From contig DKUB01000025.1 of the NCBI GenBank assembly GCA_002490465.1, forward strand, positions 1 through 18,270: 18,270 nt of DNA, read 5' to 3'. The position numbers and the translations under genes are program-made. Positions 5,784-13,193 of this stretch are shown piece after piece. Below the pieces are notes generated by a model. That model had not been told where the DNA came from and did no database searches. It saw nothing but the letters and a program-made list of their open reading frames with translations. This stretch comes from Lachnoclostridium sp. UBA7215 (lineage in GTDB: Bacteria > Bacillota > Clostridia > Lachnospirales > Lachnospiraceae). Each line of letters starts with the position of its first letter. Positions within the stretch are counted from its first letter, which is position 1.

Positions 5784-6862
5784 TAATTCAGTCGATTGAA
5801 CTTTGCAATTTTCGGAATTATGAGAGGGAAATATTTGAATTTGACAGTGGAACAAATGTGCTGTACGGGGATAATGCCCAGGGAAAAACAAATGTGTTAG
5901 AGGCAATATTTGTTGGAGGCACAACAAAATCCCACAAAGGCTGCAGAGATTTGGAAATGATACGCAGCGGACAAAAGGAAGCACATTTAAGGTATTTTGC
6001 AGAAAAAGGGGGACATTTATCAAAAGTTGAGATACATTTAAAAAAGGGAAGTTCAAAGGGGATTGCGATTGACGGACTTCCGATTCGGAACAGCCACGAG
6101 CTTATAGGATTGTCTAACATTATATTTTTTTCACCTGAGGATTTGGGAATTATAAGAGACGGTCCGGAAGAGCGCAGAAGATTTATGGATATGGAATTGT
6201 GTCAGTTGAATAAAACATATCTTTATTATCTGACGCAGTATAAGAAGGTATTAAAACAGCGCAATGCTCTGTTGAAACAGATTCAGGAAAATAAGGCAGT
6301 AAAGGATACCCTTGAAATATGGGATGGGCAGCTTGTGGAACACGGAAAAAAGATTATATCCATTCGAGAAGAGTTTATTGAGAGTCTGAATGAGATTATG
6401 AAGGAAAAACACAAAAATCTTACTGGGGGAAAAGAGGATATTGATATATACTATAAGCCAAATTGTCTGGCAGAGGAGATGGAAAACCGGATTTTCCTTG
6501 AGGGGGAAAGGGATATTTACTCCGGTTCAACATCTGTTGGTCCGCACAGGGATGATATAATTTTTGTATCAGGTAATATGGATTTGCGAAAATATGGTTC
6601 CCAGGGCCAGAAAAGGACAGCGGCTTTGTCTCTGAAAATGGCGGAGATAGAAATTGTGGAAAGAACAGTTGGGGAAAAGCCCATTCTCTTATTAGATGAT
6701 GTGTTATCCGAGCTTGACCGCAGCCGGCAAAACTATTTACTGGAAAATATAAAGGGGATACAGACGATTTTAACATGTACGGGACTGGAAGAATTTGTAA
6801 AAAATGGGATCAATATTGACCGCACATTTGAAATTGTAAATGGCAGAAAAATCAGAACATAG
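5780..6862 (+). CDS. recF: DNA replication and repair protein RecF
   Basis: 360 residues, usual for the family. This SMC-like ATPase acts with RecO and RecR to load RecA at single-strand gaps. It shows the N-terminal FRNY motif (11-14), Walker A GDNAQGKTN (30-38), the ABC-type signature region GSQGQKRT (273-280) and Walker B ILLLDDVLSELD (302-313). The family motif STSVGPHRDDI (250-260) is also present. The start overlaps the stop of the S4 gene by four bases. After recF a 66-base spacer leads to gyrB, with no remB (DUF370) gene between them as there is in B. subtilis. Confidence 0.97.
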   Translation: MIIQSIELCNFRNYEREIFEFDSGTNVLYGDNAQGKTNVLEAIFVGGTTKSHKGCRDLEMIRSGQKEAHLRYFAEKGGHLSKVEIHLKKGSSKGIAIDGLPIRNSHELIGLSNIIFFSPEDLGIIRDGPEERRRFMDMELCQLNKTYLYYLTQYKKVLKQRNALLKQIQENKAVKDTLEIWDGQLVEHGKKIISIREEFIESLNEIMKEKHKNLTGGKEDIDIYYKPNCLAEEMENRIFLEGERDIYSGSTSVGPHRDDIIFVSGNMDLRKYGSQGQKRTAALSLKMAEIEIVERTVGEKPILLLDDVLSELDRSRQNYLLENIKGIQTILTCTGLEEFVKNGINIDRTFEIVNGRKIRT

Positions 6863-6887
6863 AAAGCACGCTGGTACGTGCGCAGGT

Positions 6888-6906
6888 CATCAACCTTCGG
6901 TTGGTG
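6888..6906 (+). promoter_or_regulatory. Hairpin in the gyrB leader
   Basis: CATCAACC (6888-6895) pairs with GGTTGGTG (6899-6906) around the triloop TTC: eight pairs, one of them G-U. A smaller stem GCACG/CGTGC lies just upstream (6866-6870 with 6877-6881). The structure ends about nine bases before the gyrB Shine-Dalgarno and has no T-run. It could be a leader element affecting gyrB translation or mRNA processing. Confidence 0.5.
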
Positions 6907-6928
6907 GCAAAGAACGGAGGTTTCATCA

Positions 6929-8854
6929 ATGGATAATGAAAAAAAGGATATTTATGGAGCAGACCAGATACAGATTTTAGAGGGATTAGAAGCTGTTCGT
7001 AAAAGACCTGGTATGTACATTGGAAGCACATCAGAAAAAGGTCTTCATCATCTGGTTTATGAAATTGTGGATAATGCCATAGATGAAGCATTGGCCGGAT
7101 ATTGTGATGAAATTCAGGTTTTAATCAATCCTGATAATTCTATTACAGTTATCGATAATGGACGCGGTATTCCGGTTGGAATAAATCATAAAGCAGGAAA
7201 ACCTGCAGTTGAAGTTGTATTCACTGTTCTCCATGCCGGAGGAAAATTCGGTGGTGGAGGATATAAAGTATCCGGCGGCCTTCATGGTGTGGGAGCTTCT
7301 GTTGTAAACGCACTTTCTGAATGGCTTGAGGTAGAAGTATGTGTAGAAGGAAAAAAATATAAACAGCGTTATGAGCGTGGTAAAACAATGTATCCTCTGA
7401 AAGAAATCGGACCTGCAGACAAACAGGGCTCTAAGGTTACATTTCTTCCGGATAAAAAGATTTTTACAGAAACTACAGTTTTTGAATATAGTACTCTCAA
7501 ACAGCGTTTGAGAGAGATGGCGTTTTTGACAAAGGGAATTAAAATTATTCTTAAGGATTTACGGGAAGAGGAAGAAAAATCAGATACATTTCATTACGAA
7601 GGCGGTATTAAGGAATATGTACAGTATCTGAATAAACACAAAGAACCTCTGTATGAGGATGTTATTTATTGTGAAGGGCAGAAGGGAGAAGTCTATGTAG
7701 AGACGGCGTTCCAGCATAATTCTGCCTACACAGAGGGTTGCTATAGCTTTGTTAATAATATCACAACACCAGAAGGTGGAACACATTTGGCAGGATTTAA
7801 GAATGCCATGACAAAAACGTTTAATGACTATGCGAGAACACAGAAAATATTAAAAGAAAATGATCCGAATCTGAGCGGAGAGGATATCCGCGAGGGACTG
7901 ACTGCTATTATCAGTATAAAGATACCGGAGCCACAGTTTGAGGGACAGACAAAACAGAAGCTTGGAAATACAGAAGCAAGGGGAGCTGTCGATAATATTG
8001 TCAGTGAACAGCTGACTTATTATCTTGAACAGAATCCAACGGTTGCCAAATTAATTTGTGAGAAATCTCTTCTCGCACAGCGTGCAAGAGATGCTGCGCG
8101 GAAAGCCCGTGATCTAACTCGACGCAAAACAGCACTGGATGGTACAAGCCTTCCAGGAAAACTTGCCGACTGCAGTGACAAGAATCCGGAAAATTGTGAA
8201 ATATATATTGTAGAGGGTGATTCTGCGGGAGGAAGTGCAAAAACGGCACGTGACCGTGCAACACAGGCAATTTTGCCGCTTCGCGGTAAAATATTAAATG
8301 TGGAAAAGGCACGTCTCGATAAAATACTTATCAATGCAGAAATTAAGGCAATGATTACTGCATTCGGTACGGGAATTTCAGACGATTTTGATATTTCAAA
8401 ACTTCGTTACCACAAGATAATAATTATGACAGATGCCGATGTAGACGGTGCACATATCGCTACATTACTTCTCACATTTTTATACAGGTTTATGCCGGAA
8501 TTAATTAAAGAAGGATATGTATATCTGGCACAGCCGCCATTATACAAAATTGATAAAAATAAAAAATCATACTATGCCTATAGTGATGAGGAACTAAATC
8601 AGACTTTAGAGGAAATTGGCCGTGATGGCAACAATAGTATCCAGCGATATAAAGGTTTGGGTGAGATGGATGCTGAACAGCTCTGGGATACAACAATGGA
8701 TCCCAGCAAACGCATATTGTTAAAAGTTACTATGAACGAAGAAGAGTCATCAGAAATTGATTTGACTTTTACAACACTGATGGGAGACCGCGTAGAGCCG
8801 CGCCGGGAATTTATTGAAGCTAATGCAAAATATGTCCGTAATCTGGATATATAA
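6929..8854 (+). CDS. gyrB: DNA gyrase subunit B
   Basis: 641 residues from the ATG at 6929, which is 8 bases after CGGAGG (6915-6920). An in-frame GTG at 6878 would add 17 non-family residues across the leader hairpin and is rejected. GyrB is the ATPase subunit that drives negative supercoiling. GHKL ATPase motifs: EIVDNAIDEALAGY (45-58), DNGRGIPV (76-83) and GGLHGVGASVVNALS (116-130). The Toprim domain has EGDSAGGSA (429-437) and TDADVDG (501-507). The C-terminal QRYKGLGEM (572-580) and REFIE are typical. The length fits Gram-positive GyrB without the insert of E. coli. gyrA follows 15 bases after the stop. Confidence 0.98.
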   Translation: MDNEKKDIYGADQIQILEGLEAVRKRPGMYIGSTSEKGLHHLVYEIVDNAIDEALAGYCDEIQVLINPDNSITVIDNGRGIPVGINHKAGKPAVEVVFTVLHAGGKFGGGGYKVSGGLHGVGASVVNALSEWLEVEVCVEGKKYKQRYERGKTMYPLKEIGPADKQGSKVTFLPDKKIFTETTVFEYSTLKQRLREMAFLTKGIKIILKDLREEEEKSDTFHYEGGIKEYVQYLNKHKEPLYEDVIYCEGQKGEVYVETAFQHNSAYTEGCYSFVNNITTPEGGTHLAGFKNAMTKTFNDYARTQKILKENDPNLSGEDIREGLTAIISIKIPEPQFEGQTKQKLGNTEARGAVDNIVSEQLTYYLEQNPTVAKLICEKSLLAQRARDAARKARDLTRRKTALDGTSLPGKLADCSDKNPENCEIYIVEGDSAGGSAKTARDRATQAILPLRGKILNVEKARLDKILINAEIKAMITAFGTGISDDFDISKLRYHKIIIMTDADVDGAHIATLLLTFLYRFMPELIKEGYVYLAQPPLYKIDKNKKSYYAYSDEELNQTLEEIGRDGNNSIQRYKGLGEMDAEQLWDTTMDPSKRILLKVTMNEEESSEIDLTFTTLMGDRVEPRREFIEANAKYVRNLDI

Positions 8855-8869
8855 AGAATGGAGGAAAGT

Positions 8870-11401
8870 ATGGACGATAATATTTTTGATAAGGAGAAAG
8901 ATGGATTTGACGTTATAAAGCCGGCAGATTTGAAAAAAACCATGGAGACCTCTTATATCAATTATGCAATGTCTGTAATTGCTTCCCGTGCCCTTCCGGA
9001 TGTAAGGGATGGGTTAAAGCCAGTACAGAGGCGTATTCTGTATGCCATGATAGAGCTCAACAATGGTCCGGACAAGCCACACCGTAAATGTGCGCGTATT
9101 GTTGGTGATACAATGGGTAAATATCATCCGCACGGTGACAGTTCAATTTATGGCGCCCTTGTAAATATGGCACAGGAATGGTCAACACGTTATACACTTG
9201 TTGACGGACATGGAAATTTTGGCTCTGTGGACGGCGACGGCGCCGCAGCAATGCGTTACACAGAGGCAAGACTCAGCAAAATTTCTATGGAAATGCTTGC
9301 TGATATCAATAAAGATACTATTGATTTTACACCAAACTTTGATGAGACAGAAAAAGAACCTACGGTACTTCCATCCCGTTTTCCAAATCTTTTAGTAAAT
9401 GGGACATCAGGTATTGCTGTTGGTATGGCAACAAATATCCCGCCGCACAATTTAACAGAGGTTATCAATGGTGTTGTTAAAATTATTGATGACCAGGTAA
9501 ATGAGGATAAAGAAACGACATTGGATGAAATTATGGAGGTCGTTAAGGGACCTGATTTTCCTACCGGGGCAACCATTCTCGGCCACCGTGGAATCGAAGA
9601 GGCTTACCGCACCGGACGCGGAAAAATCCGTGTGCGCGCCGTAACTGATATTGAGCCAATGCAGGGTGGTAAAAACCGAATTGTCGTAACTGAACTGCCT
9701 TATATGGTAAATAAGGCGAGGTTAATTGAGAAAATTGCAGAATTACATAAAGAAAAAAAAGTTGATGGAATTACAGAACTACGTGACGAGTCAAACCGTG
9801 AAGGTATGCGTATCTGTATTGAACTGAGAAAGGATGCCAATCCAAATGTTATTTTAAATCAGCTCTATAAACATACCCAGTTACAGGATACTTTCGGTGT
9901 GAATATGCTCGCTCTTGTAGATGGCGAACCTGTAGTAATGAATCTTTTGCAGATGTTGAAGTTTTATCTGAAACATCAGGAAGAGGTCGTTACACGACGC
10001 ACAAAATATGATTTGAATAAAGCAGAAGAGCGCGCCCACATTGTAAAAGGGCTCCTCATTGCTTTGGATAATATTGATGAAGTAATTAAGATTATCCGTG
10101 GTTCGGAAACAGCGGCTCTGGCGAAAGAGCGGTTAATGGAGCGGTTTGAGCTGGACGATGTGCAGGCACAGAGCATTATTGACATGCGTCTGCGCGCTCT
10201 CACCGGATTGGAGAGGGAAAAACTCGAAAATGAATACGCGGAGCTTCAGAAGAAAATATCGGAATACAAGGCAATTCTTGCTGACCGCAAGTTATTGCTT
10301 GGAGTTATCAAGGACGAAATTTCTGTAATCCGTGATAAATATGGTGATGAGAGAAGAACAAGTATAGGATTTGATGAGTACGATATTTCAATGGAGGATT
10401 TAATTCCTGTTGAGAACACCGTTATTACAATGACTCATCTCGGATATATTAAGCGTATGACGAGTGATACATTTAAGAGCCAACACCGCGGTGGAAAGGG
10501 CATTAAGGGGATGCAGACCATTGAAGATGATTATATTGAAAATCTTTTTATGGCAACCACTCATCACTACATTATGTTTTTTACAAACAAAGGCCGTGTA
10601 TACCGAATTAAGGCCTATGAAATACCGGAAGCAAGCCGTACCTCCCGCGGAACGGCAATTGTCAATCTTTTGCAGTTAATGCCGGAAGAAAAAATATCTG
10701 CTGTTATATCAGTTCGTGAATATAATGAGGATTCCTATTTGTTTATGGCAACAAAAAATGGAATTGTTAAAAAGACATCAATCGCAGAGTATTCTAATAT
10801 TCGCAAAACTGGTTTACAGGCAATTAATCTCAGGGAAGAGGACGAGTTGATTGAGGTTAAGATAACGGATAATACAAAGGATATTATTCTCGTTACAAAG
10901 CACGGACAATGCATCCGGTTTAAAGAGACAGATGTCCGTCCAACAGGCCGTGCTTCTATGGGTGTGCGTGGTATGAATCTCGGTTTTGATGATGAAGTTG
11001 TAGCAATGCAGATGGATACTCAGGGGGATTATCTTTTGCTTGTATCAGAATTTGGTATGGGAAAAAGAACAGACATAGACGAATTTACTTTGCAGCGTCG
11101 GGGCGGTAAGGGTGTAAAATGTTATAAAATTACCGAAAAGACCGGAAATGTTGTTGGTGCAAAGGCCGTTCAGGATGGAAAAGAAATTATGCTGATTACC
11201 AATGAGGGAATTATTATCCGGATCGGTGTAAATGATATTTCCAAACTTGGCAGAATTACTTCCGGTGTTAAACTTATGAACCTTGACAGTACAAAAGACA
11301 TCAGAATCGCCAGTATTGCAAAAGTGCGGGAGGATGAAGCGGACAGCGAAAGCGAAGACGAAACGGAAGCATCTGACGAAGAAACGGAGAAGAAAGATTG
11401 A
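8870..11401 (+). CDS. gyrA: DNA gyrase subunit A
   Basis: 843 residues from the ATG at 8870, preceded by GGAGG with 5 bases between. An ATG four codons earlier (8858) overlaps that Shine-Dalgarno and has none of its own. GyrA cuts and rejoins DNA; the active tyrosine is Y130 in AAMRYTE. The quinolone region reads HPHGDSSIYGALV: Ser91 matches E. coli S83, but E. coli D87 is Gly95. The C-terminal beta-pinwheel has repeated blades and the GyrA box QRRGGKG, so this is gyrase rather than ParC. The last ~25 residues form an acidic tail (Asp, Glu, Ser). The stop overlaps the start of the next gene by four bases. Confidence 0.98.
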   Translation: MDDNIFDKEKDGFDVIKPADLKKTMETSYINYAMSVIASRALPDVRDGLKPVQRRILYAMIELNNGPDKPHRKCARIVGDTMGKYHPHGDSSIYGALVNMAQEWSTRYTLVDGHGNFGSVDGDGAAAMRYTEARLSKISMEMLADINKDTIDFTPNFDETEKEPTVLPSRFPNLLVNGTSGIAVGMATNIPPHNLTEVINGVVKIIDDQVNEDKETTLDEIMEVVKGPDFPTGATILGHRGIEEAYRTGRGKIRVRAVTDIEPMQGGKNRIVVTELPYMVNKARLIEKIAELHKEKKVDGITELRDESNREGMRICIELRKDANPNVILNQLYKHTQLQDTFGVNMLALVDGEPVVMNLLQMLKFYLKHQEEVVTRRTKYDLNKAEERAHIVKGLLIALDNIDEVIKIIRGSETAALAKERLMERFELDDVQAQSIIDMRLRALTGLEREKLENEYAELQKKISEYKAILADRKLLLGVIKDEISVIRDKYGDERRTSIGFDEYDISMEDLIPVENTVITMTHLGYIKRMTSDTFKSQHRGGKGIKGMQTIEDDYIENLFMATTHHYIMFFTNKGRVYRIKAYEIPEASRTSRGTAIVNLLQLMPEEKISAVISVREYNEDSYLFMATKNGIVKKTSIAEYSNIRKTGLQAINLREEDELIEVKITDNTKDIILVTKHGQCIRFKETDVRPTGRASMGVRGMNLGFDDEVVAMQMDTQGDYLLLVSEFGMGKRTDIDEFTLQRRGGKGVKCYKITEKTGNVVGAKAVQDGKEIMLITNEGIIIRIGVNDISKLGRITSGVKLMNLDSTKDIRIASIAKVREDEADSESEDETEASDEETEKKD

Positions 11402-12240
11402 GAACAATAAGTGCAGATGAAATCACAAAAAATATAAAAGAAATGTGCATGGAAGTTAATGTCTGCCTTTCGGATGATGTTAAACTTGCGCTTCTTTCCG
11501 GGAAAGACAGGGAAGAATCAACAATTGGGAAACAGATTCTTGGGCAGTTAGAACAAAACATGCAGATAGCAAAGGAAGATAATATCCCTATCTGTCAGGA
11601 TACAGGAATGACGGTTGTTTTCTTAAAAATTGGTCAGGATATCCACATAGAGGGTGGTTACATTGAGGATGCTGTCAACGAGGGAGTCCGGCAGGGTTAC
11701 GCAGAGGGTTATCTGCGCAAATCGGTAGTGTCTGACCCGATAATCCGGGAGAATACAAGAGATAATACGCCCGGAGTCATCCATTATGATATTGTACCCG
11801 GGGACAAACTTGAAATAACGGTAGCGCCAAAGGGATTTGGCAGTGAAAATATGAGCCGTGTATTTATGCTGAAGCCCGCAGATGGAATTGAGGGGGTAAA
11901 GCAGGCAATTCTTGAAACGGTGGAGGCAGCAGGTCCTAATGCGTGTCCCCCGATGGTAATTGGGGTAGGCATTGGCGGCACATTTGAAAAATGTGCGCTG
12001 CTTGCTAAAAAAGCATTGACGAGGGATTTAAATGTCCGTTCTCCAATTCCTTATGTAAAGGAACTGGAAGAGGAAATGTTACAAAGAGTTAATGATTTGG
12101 GAATCGGACCGGGTGGTCTTGGCGGAAGAATTACAGCAATCGGGTTAAATGTTGAAACATATCCGACGCATATTGCGGGACTTCCTGTTGCCGTCAATAT
12201 ATGCTGCCATGTAAACCGCCATATCCGGCGTACACTATAG
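11398..12240 (+). CDS. Class I fumarate hydratase (or L-tartrate dehydratase) alpha subunit
   Basis: 280 residues starting with TTG at 11398; the family N-terminus MRTI and a GGAG 8 bases upstream support it. TTGA is shared with the gyrA stop, so translation is probably coupled. The subunit carries the oxygen-sensitive [4Fe-4S] cluster that interconverts fumarate and malate, or acts on tartrate. Cluster ligands by family comparison are Cys66 (PICQDTG), Cys183 (NACPP) and Cys269 or Cys270 (NICCHVNRH). Substrate cannot be settled from sequence alone, but in an anaerobe with no other tartrate genes nearby fumarate is the likelier. The beta subunit follows 16 bases downstream. Being cotranscribed with gyrA is odd for a metabolic enzyme. 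Confidence 0.93.
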   Translation: MRTISADEITKNIKEMCMEVNVCLSDDVKLALLSGKDREESTIGKQILGQLEQNMQIAKEDNIPICQDTGMTVVFLKIGQDIHIEGGYIEDAVNEGVRQGYAEGYLRKSVVSDPIIRENTRDNTPGVIHYDIVPGDKLEITVAPKGFGSENMSRVFMLKPADGIEGVKQAILETVEAAGPNACPPMVIGVGIGGTFEKCALLAKKALTRDLNVRSPIPYVKELEEEMLQRVNDLGIGPGGLGGRITAIGLNVETYPTHIAGLPVAVNICCHVNRHIRRTL

Positions 12241-12256
12241 AAATGAGAGCAAGTTT

Positions 12257-12793
12257 ATGGAAAAGCACATTCAGACACCGCTTACAAAGGAACAAGTGAA
12301 AACACTGAAAGCCGGCGATTACGTTTATATCACGGGAACAATCTACACGGCAAGGGATGCCGCCCATAAGAGGATGGTTGGAGAAAACAAGTTTCCCTTT
12401 GCGTTAGAAAACCAGATTATATATTATCTCGGCCCGACGCCAAACCGGGAGGGACAGGTAATTGGTTCGGCCGGCCCGACTACAAGCAGCCGTATGGACA
12501 AGTATGCCCCCACGCTTTTGGACGCAGGGCTTACAGGCATGATTGGCAAGGGTAAAAGAAGCGATGCCGTTATCTCTTCCATGAAAAAAAATACTGCCGT
12601 CTATTTTGCCGCAGTTGGCGGCGCCGGTGCACTTTTATCAAAGTGCATTAAAAAAAGTGAGGTTATTGCCTATGATGACCTTGGAACGGAGGCAATACGG
12701 AAGTTATACGTTGAAAATCTTCCGGTCATTACAGTAATTGACTGCTACGGGGAAAATGTGTATGATACGGCGCCTGCGAAGTATCGGAGATAA
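12257..12793 (+). CDS. Class I fumarate hydratase (or L-tartrate dehydratase) beta subunit
   Basis: 178 residues, normal for the split beta subunit. It begins MEKHIQTPLTKEQVKTLKAGDYVYITGTIYTARDAAHKRM, with the family's substrate-site segments TARDAAHKR and GPTTSSRMD, and later AVGGAGALLSK. It forms the swivelling half of the active site and pairs with the alpha subunit encoded just upstream; in some bacteria the two are fused. The ATG follows a GAGAG site. No strong terminator is visible after the gene; the next clear signal is the tRNA promoter. Confidence 0.93.
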   Translation: MEKHIQTPLTKEQVKTLKAGDYVYITGTIYTARDAAHKRMVGENKFPFALENQIIYYLGPTPNREGQVIGSAGPTTSSRMDKYAPTLLDAGLTGMIGKGKRSDAVISSMKKNTAVYFAAVGGAGALLSKCIKKSEVIAYDDLGTEAIRKLYVENLPVITVIDCYGENVYDTAPAKYRR

Positions 12794-12849
12794 TTTATAG
12801 AATGCGTACGTTTAATATGCATGGCAATTTTGTACGTGGAATTTTTGTG

Positions 12850-12878
12850 TTGACAAATATCATGTAGTCTGATAAAAT
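12850..12878 (+). promoter_or_regulatory. Promoter of tRNA-Ser
   Basis: A perfect TTGACA (12850-12855) is followed after 17 bases by TAAAAT (12873-12878, one mismatch). It lies about 60 bases before the mature tRNA, which leaves a leader to be removed by RNase P. The leader contains the inverted repeat TTGCAC/GTGCAA (12884-12889 with 12908-12913). Confidence 0.8.
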
Positions 12879-12940
12879 ATTGCTTGCACTGAAAATTATT
12901 ATTTATTGTGCAAATTGAATATGGTTTATATTATTCAGCT

Positions 12941-13028
12941 GGAGAAGTACTCAAGTGGCTGAAGAGGCGCCCCTGCTAAGGGTGTAGGTCGTTTGCGCGG
13001 CGCGAGGGTTCAAATCCCTCCTTCTCCG
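12941..13028 (+). tRNA. tRNA-Ser (anticodon GCU)
   Basis: 88 bases with a full cloverleaf. Acceptor GGAGAAG pairs with CTTCTCC, followed by discriminator G. The D arm is CTC/GAG. The anticodon stem is CGCCC/GGGTG with loop CTGCTAA, so the anticodon is GCU and it reads AGU and AGC. A long variable arm confirms a class II tRNA. The T arm is GAGGG-TTCAAAT-CCCTC. The 3' CCA is not encoded (GTTT follows), so it must be added by a nucleotidyltransferase. Confidence 0.97.
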
Positions 13029-13043
13029 TTTCGTAAAAATGTG

Positions 13044-13084
13044 AGCAAATCTTTATTTTATAGAGGTTTGCTTTTTTTATTTTC
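13044..13084 (+). terminator. Rho-independent terminator after tRNA-Ser
   Basis: AGCAAATCT (13044-13052) pairs with AGGTTTGCT (13064-13072): nine pairs with one G-U and an 11-base loop. A run of T's broken by a single A (13072-13084) follows at once. It separates the tRNA from the esterase promoter. Confidence 0.88.
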
Positions 13085-13101
13085 TCGTCTTCCAACAAAT
13101 A

Positions 13102-13130
13102 TTGACATAGTAAATAAATATAGTTAAAAT
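13102..13130 (+). promoter_or_regulatory. Promoter of the secreted esterase gene
   Basis: A perfect TTGACA (13102-13107) with a 17-base spacer and TAAAAT (13125-13130). It lies just after the tRNA terminator and gives a leader of about 55 bases. No riboswitch or obvious operator was seen in the leader. Confidence 0.8.
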
Positions 13131-13193
13131 ATAAATAATTGTGTTAGGGAAGTGAAATACGACAACACAATATAACGAAAGGGGATAGTAAAA

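Noticed and set aside
6878..6928. Longer gyrB from the in-frame GTG at 6878
   Set aside because: The extra residues do not resemble GyrB N-termini, they cross the leader hairpin, and the ATG at 6929 has an ideal ribosome site.
8001..8334. Open frames of about 100 codons antisense to gyrB
   Set aside because: Two overlapping minus-strand frames inside a conserved gene, with no start signals or family match; shadows of gyrB.
8858..8869. gyrA start at ATG 8858
   Set aside because: That ATG overlaps the Shine-Dalgarno of the ATG at 8870 and has no ribosome site of its own.
12794..12849. Possible terminator after the fumarase genes
   Set aside because: Only a five-base CGTAC/GTACG stem with a long loop is seen, followed by a short TTTTT; too weak to call.
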